From contig REDG01000046.1 of the NCBI GenBank assembly GCA_007693605.1, positions 1 to 64,000 of the forward strand: a stretch of 64,000 nucleotides of DNA, given 5' to 3'. Below the pieces are notes generated by a model. It saw only the letters and a list, made by a program, of their open reading frames with translations, was not told where the DNA came from and ran no database searches. Origin of the DNA: Bradymonadales bacterium. Lineage in GTDB: Bacteria; Bdellovibrionota; UBA2394. The position numbers and the translations under genes are program-made. Shown piece after piece: positions 52,892 through 61,565 of the stretch (its first letter is position 1; each line of letters starts with the position of its first letter).

Positions 52892-53858
52892 CTGAAAACT
52901 CCCAGTTGAGCTGTAGTTCGTAGAAAGCGGGGCCCATCACAAGATACAGACATCCCGGAAAGCAAAGAAAAACGAGCGGCAATAGACTTAAAAGTGAGTC
53001 TTTTCTCAGTCGATACTCCGCCAATGCGAAGAGCCTCTGGCTCTCTTCCTGACTCATGCGATCTAAAAACTGAGCCACTCCCACTCCCGTCTTCATCGTC
53101 CATGAGATCCCTAAGAGAATTCGATCCCAGGGGCTGACCATCTTTGGCAAGCTTTCCTCCAGACGAGATTGAAAGCTTTGGGTCTGATTTTTTCGCTGAA
53201 TGCTTGCCAAACAAGAGGGTAAACGAAGCCCTTTGGCCATTTCGCCCCAGGCTGATTGAATATCCTCCCCGGCTTGAATCCGAATGGAAAGAAAGTGAAG
53301 GGCCGGCAGACCGCAAACCTCTTGCTGCAATCGTTTCTCACTTCGAATTGAAATCCGATGAAGCAGAAAGGCGCCAAGCCCCAAAGGAAAGAGCCCGTAC
53401 AGAAACAAGTCCCATCGCCCAAAGTGAAGAAAACTTCTGAAGAGATCTGGCAGTAAAATGGGCAAAACCACCGCCAGAACAAAGCAAAACAGAAGACAGA
53501 AGCCCCCTTGGGCGATGGGAATGAGAAAGAGATTCCGCTGAATCTCGCGTACTCGACTCAATTGAAAGATGAGATCCTGAAATTGAGAAAGGGCCTGAAT
53601 GAGAGAGCCCTGTCCCTTCTGCTGGATCAATAAGATTTCAAAGAAGATCGACTCTTCTTCTCTTAAAGCTTCAGCTCTTTTTTTCAAAAGAAAAGGCTGA
53701 GCCCCCATCGTCTCAATTTCGGCGACCCAACGACGAGCCAAAGGAGCTTGCTTTGAGTTGGACTGAGCCAGCCATTGCAGGGCAGCCACCCAGTCTCTCC
53801 CCGCCTGAAGACTCATCAGAAAAAGCTCGTTGAGTTGTTGAATCTCCTTTAGTTTCAT
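52881..53858 (-). CDS. Type II secretion F (TadB/TadC-like) inner-membrane platform protein
   Basis: This 325-residue protein has three hydrophobic segments: GGFCLLFCFVLAVVLPILL, LFLYGLFPLGLGAFLL and a C-terminal LLSLLPLVFLCFPGCLYLVMG. Between them lies the cytoplasmic T2SF domain with SIRIQAGEDIQSAWGEMAKG. A second, partial T2SF-like segment occupies the N-terminus. This is the Tad platform layout, but only one such gene is present; classical Tad systems have two (TadB and TadC). It overlaps the ATPase gene by 4 bp. Confidence 0.75.
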   Translation of the reverse strand: MKLKEIQQLNELFLMSLQAGRDWVAALQWLAQSNSKQAPLARRWVAEIETMGAQPFLLKKRAEALREEESIFFEILLIQQKGQGSLIQALSQFQDLIFQLSRVREIQRNLFLIPIAQGGFCLLFCFVLAVVLPILLPDLFRSFLHFGRWDLFLYGLFPLGLGAFLLHRISIRSEKRLQQEVCGLPALHFLSIRIQAGEDIQSAWGEMAKGLRLPSCLASIQRKNQTQSFQSRLEESLPKMVSPWDRILLGISWTMKTGVGVAQFLDRMSQEESQRLFALAEYRLRKDSLLSLLPLVFLCFPGCLYLVMGPAFYELQLNWEFSGDS

Positions 53859-55228
53859 GCCGCCCTGTCTCGCTCGAAGCCTCCAAAAACTCTTGAGAGC
53901 AAGAATTGTCGACCCTCTCTGCCCTTCAGTTCGGAAACTTCTGCGATTCGCCTTTGGTTGGAAGCATCCTTTTCACAAAAAATGACCACATCAATATTTC
54001 TGGAAATGAGTTCCATCAACTCCTGCTCCCCCAGACCCGGGCTGGCGAGCTGAACAAGACAGTAAAATCTCCATAAAGCGTCTCTGGCTGAGTTGGCATG
54101 AAGGCTGGTCAGACTCCCCCGATGGCCTGTGTTCAATGCCAACAACATATCCCAGGCTTCTGAACCCCGAACCTCACCAATTAGAATTCGATCTGGTCGC
54201 ATCCTTAAACTGTCTTTCACGAGCGCTCGAAGACCCCGATCTGAACTTGTTTGTAGGTAGCAGGTATTCACCCGCCCCCTCTGAAGTTCTGGAACATCCT
54301 CCATCACGATCAGCCTTTCGATGGGATTTAGATTCCCCACGAGAGCGCCAAGAAGAGTGGTCTTACCGGAGCCAGTCGCTCCGCAGACAAGAATGCTCTT
54401 TCTTCGCTCGAGATAGGACTGCAAGCATTTGAGCATTTCTCGATCAAACATCCCCTTGGTCATTAGCTCCTCTAGTTTCAAGGGCGAAACAAAGTGCTTT
54501 CTGATCGACAGATAGAGCTCCCCTTGAGTCAATGGGGGACCCAGCACATGACAGCGCGCCCTGGGCTCCATGATCTCGAATTCCACCGACGGGTTCTTCT
54601 CGTCAAAGACTTGAGAATATCGATTAAGAAGATTTTCAATATAAAGCTGATAGCTCTCCCTCTTCGAAAACTGAAGCTTCGACCTTTCAAGCTGACCTGA
54701 CTTTTCGACCCAGATTTCTTGATCACTCAAACAAAGAATGTCAGAGACCTCAGTGTCGGAGAGAAGCTTTTCGACTGGCCCCTTTAGTTTTAGTTCACTC
54801 CACTCCCGCGTAAGAAAGTCCTTCAACTCGTTCGGAATGGGGCCAGAGAAAAAGTGAAGTTTAGAGAGGCTTTGAATCACTTCTTCCATCTCTGTCTCGC
54901 TTCGACAGCTCATTTCTCTTTTGAAGTGATCACTTAAGAAACTTTGATGCGCATTGAGCAAGGCGGGGCCGTCTAGAATGCGAAAGCGGCAGCCTCCCCA
55001 CTCTAGATCTTGATCTCCATCCCGCTCCAACTCCAACTCACAACGACCCCAAAGATCCTGCAAAATCCAAACTCCATCCCTTTGATGAATGAGACCATGG
55101 AGGGGTCGAAAGTTCTTAGAGTTCAATCGAATGTGATTGGTGATGGCACTTCCGAGGCTGAGCCCCTCTCTTAAAAGATGAAAGCGTATCGGCGCCTCAC
55201 TCGCTTCAATGAACCGAAGCCATCTCAA
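53855..55228 (-). CDS. FHA-like/CpaF (TadA) secretion ATPase
   Basis: This 457-residue protein has an N-terminal FHA-like domain (about 18-90; LSLGSAITNHIRLNS and GVWILQDLWG). A CpaF/TadA ATPase follows: ILVCGATGSGKTTLLGALVG (Walker A), IVMEDVPELQ (Asp box), RPDRILIGEVRGSEAWDMLL (Walker B) and TSLHANSARDALWRF (His box). It would power pilus or pseudopilus assembly at the inner membrane. An FHA-like domain fused directly to the ATPase is unusual; in many Tad loci FHA proteins are separate. It overlaps the secretin gene and the T2SF gene by 4 bp each. Confidence 0.88.
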   Translation of the reverse strand: MRWLRFIEASEAPIRFHLLREGLSLGSAITNHIRLNSKNFRPLHGLIHQRDGVWILQDLWGRCELELERDGDQDLEWGGCRFRILDGPALLNAHQSFLSDHFKREMSCRSETEMEEVIQSLSKLHFFSGPIPNELKDFLTREWSELKLKGPVEKLLSDTEVSDILCLSDQEIWVEKSGQLERSKLQFSKRESYQLYIENLLNRYSQVFDEKNPSVEFEIMEPRARCHVLGPPLTQGELYLSIRKHFVSPLKLEELMTKGMFDREMLKCLQSYLERRKSILVCGATGSGKTTLLGALVGNLNPIERLIVMEDVPELQRGRVNTCYLQTSSDRGLRALVKDSLRMRPDRILIGEVRGSEAWDMLLALNTGHRGSLTSLHANSARDALWRFYCLVQLASPGLGEQELMELISRNIDVVIFCEKDASNQRRIAEVSELKGREGRQFLLSRVFGGFERDRAA

Positions 55229-56334
55229 TTCAAATCCTCTCTTTCCTTTTCAATTCTCCATGGCCCCTCTGGTTCGGTGGCTGTCACAAAGATATAGGCT
55301 TCGCTCTCTTGACGGCGATAGGATCGACTTTGCAACAAGTTGCCGAGCAGTGGAACCCTGTCAATTCCTGGAACCGCCTGGCGAAAGCCGCTCTTTGATA
55401 GCTGATAGAGCCCAGCAATGGCAGAAGTCTCTCGAAGACGAATTCGACTGTTTGTTGTCAGTCGTTTGTGTTGAATCAATGGAAGACCATCAATTCCCCC
55501 CGCGAGATCGGGCTCTCGAATGCTGGCCTCCACTTTGAGGTCAATCTGATCTTCGCCAACGAATCGGACTTCAAAGCCCAGATTCAGCCCGTACCGAATC
55601 CGCTCAATCGAAGACCTCTGCCGGCCTGAGAGTCTAACGGCATACTCTCCTCCGGCTTCGAACTGCGCCGGCAGTCCTTCTCTCGAAACAAGAGATTGTT
55701 TGTGATGAATCGTGGCGTCTCCCTCTGCGAGGGCCAGGTCGAGAAAACTCCCTATCGGATTGATGCCTTCAATTTGAAGGGCTGATGCCGTTCGAAGATG
55801 CAGGCTTGTTAAGAAATCAATCGGGCTACCGAATCGCAAGCCCAGGTCCTGTAAACGACTCTTCCGTATCTCAATGAAGGCCAGCTCCAGACGCACTTGA
55901 CGAGAGGGGGCTTTAGGCTGAATAGAAGGGCGGAGTTCCGAACGGATGGGAAGACCCCAGCCTCTGACTTCTCGGATCAAGCTCGGATCCTCTGAACTCA
56001 AATGAAGAACCCCAGCTTTGATCTGGAGTTCAGCCCTAGGAGAAATCTGGCGAACTGCCTCTCTCAGATCCTCTAGGAGCTCATTCGAAACATCCAGATC
56101 AAGTTCAATTTGGGAATTTGATCGCATCACAAACTCATGGAGAGTCTCTAGGTCTTGTGCTCGATAAACCTTCCCCCGAAAGCTCGCTCTCTCTTCATCA
56201 TTAAAAAATTCGAGGCCCGGTAGTCGTTCTGCAAAATTTCGAGCATCTCTCCACAGACCAGGGTTCTGATCTGAAATCCTTTGATCCCAGGCTTGAAGGG
56301 AAAAACTGACGCAAAGTAGGGCGAGAGCAAGCAT
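55225..56334 (-). CDS. Short secretin (CpaC/RcpA-like)
   Basis: This 369-residue outer-membrane channel protein has a signal peptide (MLALALLCVSFSLQAWD) and short N-domains (about 60-125). A secretin core follows, with RQVRLELAFIEIRKSRLQDLG, LPAQFEAGGEY and VPGIDRVPLLGNLLQSRSYR. It lacks the long N-terminal domains of PilQ or GspD, as CpaC/RcpA do. It is the first gene of the five-gene Tad-like operon and faces the divergent HtrA-like protease. Confidence 0.82.
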   Translation of the reverse strand: MLALALLCVSFSLQAWDQRISDQNPGLWRDARNFAERLPGLEFFNDEERASFRGKVYRAQDLETLHEFVMRSNSQIELDLDVSNELLEDLREAVRQISPRAELQIKAGVLHLSSEDPSLIREVRGWGLPIRSELRPSIQPKAPSRQVRLELAFIEIRKSRLQDLGLRFGSPIDFLTSLHLRTASALQIEGINPIGSFLDLALAEGDATIHHKQSLVSREGLPAQFEAGGEYAVRLSGRQRSSIERIRYGLNLGFEVRFVGEDQIDLKVEASIREPDLAGGIDGLPLIQHKRLTTNSRIRLRETSAIAGLYQLSKSGFRQAVPGIDRVPLLGNLLQSRSYRRQESEAYIFVTATEPEGPWRIEKEREDLN

Positions 56335-56608
56335 ACGATGAGACGACCTGCAGCTTCTGGGCCACCACTCAGACTAAGAAAATCCAGAAGGTTCTGGGGC
56401 CTATGCCCCCGAAAACCGGAAAGACTTCCGAAAAGCTCTCAGGGCTAGTGGTCCAACCACTAGCATCGAAGGACGAGGGGCAGAACGGAATAGCTCGTAG
56501 TGAACGGCTCACTTGGATGAGAACTTAAAAAATTCAATCTTTTCAGTGACTTCCAACTCAATTCCAGCTGCCGATGCCCTTTAAATGAATTTTGATAAAC
56601 TATAGACA
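56335..56608. promoter_or_regulatory. Divergent intergenic region between Tad-like operon and HtrA-like protease
   Basis: 274 bp with no gene. It must hold both promoters. It contains a perfect 8-bp stem GCTAGTGG-tccaa-CCACTAGC (56444-56464); 14 bp of it, CTAGTGGTCCAACC, also occur at the ruvB stop (51025-51038). No sigma54 site is evident. Confidence 0.4.
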
Positions 56609-58189
56609 ATGAGCGCCCAGGCCTGCCCTCGTTGTGGTGAACGACTTCGTCGAGAGGCGCGACAATGTAGACATTGCTTAGAAAATGTCTCGCTTGAGGC
56701 CTGGCTCAAAAGACCACTCTCCGACCGAGAGGCCTACGCCTTCTTTCGAGGCTGGCAGAACCTGCATTACGAGAATGCTGAGAAGGTCAATTGGAGCGAC
56801 TACTCCAGCGCCAAAAGAGAGTTGAGCTCTCCACCAAAGAGGGCTCTCGTGTCTGAACTTTCGCTGGCTCAGTTTGAGGATTTTGAGAGCCGATTTTCAG
56901 ACTACCCCATTGAAAAACGAGCAAAGATCGTTTCCAGCCCCGAGTTGGAGCCAAAGACTTCTAAGCCGTCTCAAGTCTATCGAGTTTTGGTGGGTGTAGC
57001 CGCAGTATCTCTTATCATTGTGTCTGCTCTTGTCTGGAGTGAGCGACTGTCGGAAGAGGCTCCTCGAACGGAGCTGTCGCAGAGTTCGGGGCAGGACTTT
57101 GAGTTTCGTTTTGATCTTCAGCCCGAAGCCGAAACCAAGACCCGCGAGCCAGTTCATCACCAAGAGCCCAGTCTCATTCCCTCTCCGGTTGATCCCCAGG
57201 TTCAAATTGAGAGAGCTCTAAACTCCACCGTCTTCATTCGAGATGCCGGAGGTCTAGGCTCCGGATTTTTCATCTCCGCCGACGGTCATCTGCTCACCAA
57301 CTACCATGTGATCGAAAAAATGGAGTCTCCAAGAGTCATTCTGCGAGATGGGAGGGAGTTTCGAGGAGAAGTCTTGGCAAGGGATCAAAGTCGAGACTTA
57401 GCCCTCCTAAAAGTTCCCGCCCACGGGCTGAGCTACCTCCGCATGGGGGATGCTCATCGCCTCTACCCCGGAGAAAGCGTACTAACGATCGGAAATCCTG
57501 CTGGCCTGAGTTTTACACTCACCAAAGGGGTTGTCAGCTTTGTTGGTCGACCCATTGGCTCTGTTCTCTATATTCAAACCGACTCCGCGATCAACCCCGG
57601 AAACAGTGGCGGCCCGATGATCAATCAAAACTTCGAAGTGGTTGGAGTCAACACCCTAACGGCAAGAGTTGAGAAAGGAATCTCTTTCTCCGTACCCATC
57701 AACTACGCCTATCATGGAATCGCCTCTGGGCTCGGAGACTACCCCAAAGACGCTCCCCCTTTTCAGAATGCCCCAAACTCAGGGAGATCTATCGCTTCAA
57801 ACGATCCCAGGGCCCCAGGCTCTAGCAGTGATATCCCCTACGAGAGAGAACTGTTTCAATTGCAGAACCAAGCAGAACAGCGCATTCAAGAGCTTAAGAG
57901 ACGGGCACGAGGCCTCACATCGCAAGCGGTTCAATTGCACCAAGATCTTCAGAAGAGTCGAATTCTTCATGAGAGACAAAGACTGCAATCTCAGCTCAAA
58001 GAGACAGAGACTGAAATTGAAAGGATCAGCCGAGAGGTCACCCAAGAGCGCATTCGCTTCATTCGACGAGTAGTGGCCGTTTTACAACGGCAACTGGGAG
58101 ACTCCAATCTGATAGCCTATCGACAAGAAATTCAGTCGAGAATTCAGGAGCTTGAACAACAGCGACGCACTCTCGAAATGAATCTATAG
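56609..58189 (+). CDS. Membrane-anchored HtrA-like serine protease with zinc ribbon and coiled coil
   Basis: This 526-residue protein has an N-terminal zinc ribbon (CPRCGERLRREARQCRHC) in the cytoplasm and one membrane helix at about 128-150 (VLVGVAAVSLIIVSALVW). A trypsin-like S1C protease domain follows, with catalytic His in LLTNYHVIEKM, Asp in SRDLALLKVP and Ser in NPGNSGGPMI. A C-terminal coiled coil of about 115 residues replaces the usual PDZ domain. It is likely an inner-membrane protease facing the periplasm, perhaps in quality control or signalling across the membrane. The domain combination is uncommon. Confidence 0.82.
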   Translation: MSAQACPRCGERLRREARQCRHCLENVSLEAWLKRPLSDREAYAFFRGWQNLHYENAEKVNWSDYSSAKRELSSPPKRALVSELSLAQFEDFESRFSDYPIEKRAKIVSSPELEPKTSKPSQVYRVLVGVAAVSLIIVSALVWSERLSEEAPRTELSQSSGQDFEFRFDLQPEAETKTREPVHHQEPSLIPSPVDPQVQIERALNSTVFIRDAGGLGSGFFISADGHLLTNYHVIEKMESPRVILRDGREFRGEVLARDQSRDLALLKVPAHGLSYLRMGDAHRLYPGESVLTIGNPAGLSFTLTKGVVSFVGRPIGSVLYIQTDSAINPGNSGGPMINQNFEVVGVNTLTARVEKGISFSVPINYAYHGIASGLGDYPKDAPPFQNAPNSGRSIASNDPRAPGSSSDIPYERELFQLQNQAEQRIQELKRRARGLTSQAVQLHQDLQKSRILHERQRLQSQLKETETEIERISREVTQERIRFIRRVVAVLQRQLGDSNLIAYRQEIQSRIQELEQQRRTLEMNL

Positions 58190-58242
58190 TTTTTTGGGCA
58201 ATTCTTATTCTCAAGCATATACGCATTCGATAGGCTTCTGGA

Positions 58243-58878
58243 ATGAATCACCAGGGCCTGCTTGTGAGCTTTGAGGGCGGCGAAGCCGTCGGAAAATCCA
58301 CCCAGATCAAATTGCTTTTCAAAGCCCTCAAGAAAAAGGGCTACAAAGTCTATTTGACCAGAGAACCCGGAGGCACCCGACTTGGAGAAAAGATTCGAAA
58401 GCTCGTTAAGACCCAAAACATGAGCATCGAAGCCGAGCTTTTCTTGATTGAAGCCAGCCGCTCAGAACTGGTAGACAAGGAAATCCTCCCTCGACTGAAA
58501 AAATCAGAGGTCGTGCTCTGCGATCGATTTCAGGAATCCAGCTTGGTTTATCAATCCCTCTTGGGAGGAATTGCTTGGAAGTCGGTCAAGGATCTGAATC
58601 AACTCGCCACTCAAGGCCTCAAGTCCGACCTCGTTGTTTGGTTGGATCTTCCTGAGAAGGCCCTTAAAGGCCGCTTAAGGAAGAGATCGAAGAAACCCAA
58701 AAAGGACAAATTTGACTCCAGAGACTTTGAGTTTCACTCTAGGCTCTTGAGAGCCTATCGGAAGCTCGCTGCCAAGCAGAAGAGCCCCCCGATCAAGCGC
58801 TTTCGAGCAGATCAATCAGAAACTGCGCTTCACAAACAGATTCTAAAAGAGGTCGAAAAACGCCTCAAAAGTCGCTAG
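58243..58878 (+). CDS. tmk: Thymidylate kinase
   Basis: This 211-residue kinase phosphorylates dTMP to dTDP. P-loop VSFEGGEAVGKSTQIKLL, the TREPGGTRLGEKIRKLV motif, LCDRFQESSLVYQ (DR motif) and a Lys/Arg-rich LID region (RLRKRSKKPKKDKFD). It heads a plus-strand run with holB, tatD and galE. Confidence 0.94.
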   Translation: MNHQGLLVSFEGGEAVGKSTQIKLLFKALKKKGYKVYLTREPGGTRLGEKIRKLVKTQNMSIEAELFLIEASRSELVDKEILPRLKKSEVVLCDRFQESSLVYQSLLGGIAWKSVKDLNQLATQGLKSDLVVWLDLPEKALKGRLRKRSKKPKKDKFDSRDFEFHSRLLRAYRKLAAKQKSPPIKRFRADQSETALHKQILKEVEKRLKSR

Positions 58879-58905
58879 GCTCTCAGGAACCTAGAACCAA
58901 AATTA

Positions 58906-59664
58906 ATGCTGATCGAATGTCTAAAAAGAAAATCCTTTCCCTCCCCCCTTCTGATTGAAGGTCGTGAGCTTTCTGGCATTCTCTTGGATTATAAGAGGTT
59001 TGCTCTTTGTGAAACTCAGACGGCCTGCGGTGATTGCCGATCTTGCAAACAGGTCTTGAAGGCTTTTCATCCTGACCTGCTAGAGGCCAAAGGAGATCTG
59101 AAGATGGAAGAGCTCAGAAGCCTCTTGCATCGACTTCGACAAAAACCCCTGCAATCAAAGGCTCGACTTCTTTGCCTCACGGAATTCCAGATGGCCAGCA
59201 AACAAGTTCAGAACGCTTTGTTGAAAACTTTGGAGGAACCCCTTGAGTCTTGGCTGATCGTTCTTAGCACTCAGTCCGCAGGCAAGGCGCTTCCGACCCT
59301 AAGATCTCGTTGCCTCGTCTTTCGTATGGGTTCCGAAGAGTCTGAAGCAAAAGCCCCTCTCTCTGAATTAGAAGCGGAAATTTTTGAACTCATTCAAGAA
59401 GAACGGGATTGGGTTCTACAGCAAAAGATCGAGAGCTGCCTGAAAAAGAGGGAGCAGTCTCGATCCGTATTTAGTCGGCTCTTACAAAAGGCCTCAGAGA
59501 AAAACTATCCGGGGCATTGGCTTTATCTTTCAGAGCCCTTGCTAGAGGCGATTGAACAGCTAGACAGAAACTTGAATCCAAAAACCTGCTGGGAATTCGC
59601 TTGGACGAGGAGCTTGCAAGAGGCCAAGAAGCTTCGCTTCTCTGGAAGGCGCCTCTCTCTGTAG
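58906..59664 (+). CDS. holB: DNA polymerase III delta' subunit
   Basis: This 252-residue clamp-loader subunit has the zinc module CETQTACGDCRSCKQ, LMEELRSLLHRLRQKPLQSK-type sensor region, NALLKTLEEPLESWLIVLST and LPTLRSRCLVFRM (SRC motif). The P-loop is absent, as expected for delta'. It is shorter than the E. coli protein (334) at both ends. tmk-holB is a conserved gene pair. Confidence 0.9.
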   Translation: MLIECLKRKSFPSPLLIEGRELSGILLDYKRFALCETQTACGDCRSCKQVLKAFHPDLLEAKGDLKMEELRSLLHRLRQKPLQSKARLLCLTEFQMASKQVQNALLKTLEEPLESWLIVLSTQSAGKALPTLRSRCLVFRMGSEESEAKAPLSELEAEIFELIQEERDWVLQQKIESCLKKREQSRSVFSRLLQKASEKNYPGHWLYLSEPLLEAIEQLDRNLNPKTCWEFAWTRSLQEAKKLRFSGRRLSL

Positions 59665-59676
59665 TATGGAGTTGAA

Positions 59677-60489
59677 ATGCTGAAAACTTCCCGTTGGATC
59701 GACACTCACGCCCACTTAAGCTCAGATGATTTCGAGAAAGATCGACAAGAGGTCCTTCAGCGCGCCCTTGAAACCTGTGAGTATCTTGTAGAGATTGGGG
59801 CAGGCACTGCCGAAGACGCGCCCATTCGAGCTAAAGCCTTGGCGGAAGAAAACGATCGAATTTTTTTTACGGCCGGAGTGCATCCACACGACGCCAAAGA
59901 AGTTTCTTCCGAAGACAATCTGAGGCAAGTCATCACTCCCCATTTTTCTCACCCCAAATGCGTGGCCGTCGGAGAGTGTGGGCTCGACTATCACTACGAC
60001 AACTCTCCTCGAGACAAGCAACGAGAAGTTTTCAGTTGGCAGATTGGTTTTGCAAAGGAGTTTTCATTACCTCTGAGTATTCACAGCCGTGAGGCTGAAG
60101 AAGACACCAAAAAGGCTCTGACAGACTTCGACGGGCAGGCCGTCTTTCACTGCTTCACCGGCAGCTGGGACATGGCTCGCTTCGGAGTTGAAAAGGGCTT
60201 CTTCATTTCTTTTTCGGGCATCGTGACCTTCAAGGCGGCGAAGGACTTGCAAGAGACCGTGAAAAAGCTTCCCTTAGAGAATCTTCTCGTTGAAACAGAT
60301 GCACCCTTTCTTGCCCCCATCCCGATGCGAGGAAAGAGAAATGAGTCGAGCTTTATCGAACATACTGCGGACTTTATTGCCAAACTGCGGGGGATCGATC
60401 CTCAGGAGTTGTCGATGAAGCTGAAGCAGAACTCGCTTCGGCTCTTCTCAAAAATCTCAGAGTGGTCTGATCGGAAGATGGGCCCCTAG
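59677..60489 (+). CDS. tatD: TatD family metal-dependent deoxyribonuclease
   Basis: This 270-residue TIM-barrel hydrolase shows WIDTHAHLSSDDFEKD (metal His pair), FFTAGVHPHDA, VAVGECGLDYHYDNSPRDKQ, LSIHSREA, VFHCFTGS and LLVETDAPFLAP. It is placed after holB, a frequent arrangement. The last codons ATG GGC CCC TAG resemble the ATGGGCCCTTAG end of the repeat family, which may have supplied the stop codon. Confidence 0.93.
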   Translation: MLKTSRWIDTHAHLSSDDFEKDRQEVLQRALETCEYLVEIGAGTAEDAPIRAKALAEENDRIFFTAGVHPHDAKEVSSEDNLRQVITPHFSHPKCVAVGECGLDYHYDNSPRDKQREVFSWQIGFAKEFSLPLSIHSREAEEDTKKALTDFDGQAVFHCFTGSWDMARFGVEKGFFISFSGIVTFKAAKDLQETVKKLPLENLLVETDAPFLAPIPMRGKRNESSFIEHTADFIAKLRGIDPQELSMKLKQNSLRLFSKISEWSDRKMGP

Positions 60490-60507
60490 AGGCTTGGGGA
60501 AGTTGAT

Positions 60508-61539
60508 ATGAAACTGAATCCTTCTAAAGATTTTTTGTTGGTTACCGGAGGTTGCGGCTATATTGGATCTCATACGACCGTCGTTCTCCAAAAGGCTGGG
60601 TTTCAGGTTCTGATTCTGGACAATTTGAAGAACAGCAAGCCGAAGGTTCTTTCTCGTATTCAAGAGATTACAGGTCAGAGACCGGAGTTTGTCGAAGGAG
60701 ACATTCGAGACGCCAAAGGCTTAGAGGCTTTGTTTCAGAAGTATCGAGTTTCGGCTTGCCTTCATTTTGCCGGACTCAAAGCTGTGGGAGAATCCGTTGA
60801 ACAGCCCTTGAACTACTACGAAAATAATGTGCAAGGCAGCCTTCAGCTTTTTAAGGCGATGAAGGAAGCGGGAGTAAAGCGACTTGTGTTTTCTTCGTCT
60901 GCGACTGTTTACGGACAGCCCAAAAGCTTGCCTCTCTCTGAGTCTGCCAGTCGTCAGGCGGAAAATCCCTATGGCCAAACCAAGCTCATGATCGAACATA
61001 TTTTGGAAGATCTATGCCGATCAGACTTGGATTGGAGCGTGATGAGTCTCCGCTACTTTAATCCGGTCGGCGCTCACCCGAGTGGAATGATCGGGGAAGA
61101 CCCCTTAGGAATTCCCAACAACCTAATGCCCTATATTTCACAGGTGGCCGTCGGCCGAAGAAAGAAGCTTCAAGTTTTTGGCAATGACTATCCCACTTCA
61201 GATGGAACGGGGATCAGAGACTATATTCATGTGATGGATTTAGCAGAAGGACATTTGGCCGCTCTACGAGCCGCTTTCGAATCGACCGGCTTTCAGGCCC
61301 TGAATCTTGGCACCGGAAAGGCTGCGTCTGTTCTTGAACTTGTGCAAGCTTTTGAACAGGCCTCTGGAGTCAAGATTGACTACGAAATCGTTCAGCGAAG
61401 ACCCGGTGATATCGCAGAGTGCTGGGCCGACCCTCGTCTTGCCCGAGAGAAGCTAAACTGGAGTTGTCAGAGAGGCCTTATTGAAATGTGCGCTGATTCA
61501 TGGAACTGGCAGCAAAAGAATCCACAGGGCTACGATTAA
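60508..61539 (+). CDS. galE: UDP-glucose 4-epimerase
   Basis: This 343-residue short-chain dehydrogenase has NAD site VTGGCGYIGSHTTVVLQK, the catalytic pair SSSATVYG and NPYGQTKLMIEHIL, RYFNPVGAHPSG and GTGIRDYIHVMDLAEGH. It interconverts UDP-Glc and UDP-Gal for surface polysaccharide. GGGGAAG precedes the ATG. Confidence 0.93.
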   Translation: MKLNPSKDFLLVTGGCGYIGSHTTVVLQKAGFQVLILDNLKNSKPKVLSRIQEITGQRPEFVEGDIRDAKGLEALFQKYRVSACLHFAGLKAVGESVEQPLNYYENNVQGSLQLFKAMKEAGVKRLVFSSSATVYGQPKSLPLSESASRQAENPYGQTKLMIEHILEDLCRSDLDWSVMSLRYFNPVGAHPSGMIGEDPLGIPNNLMPYISQVAVGRRKKLQVFGNDYPTSDGTGIRDYIHVMDLAEGHLAALRAAFESTGFQALNLGTGKAASVLELVQAFEQASGVKIDYEIVQRRPGDIAECWADPRLAREKLNWSCQRGLIEMCADSWNWQQKNPQGYD

Positions 61540-61540
61540 G

Positions 61541-61565
61541 AGATGAGCCTTTAGCGCCACCCTCC
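61541..61565 (-). repeat. MITE-like element, terminal remnant
   Basis: The reverse complement GGAGGGTGGCGCTAAAGGCT matches the family end. The TAA in it is the stop codon of lgt. Confidence 0.6.
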
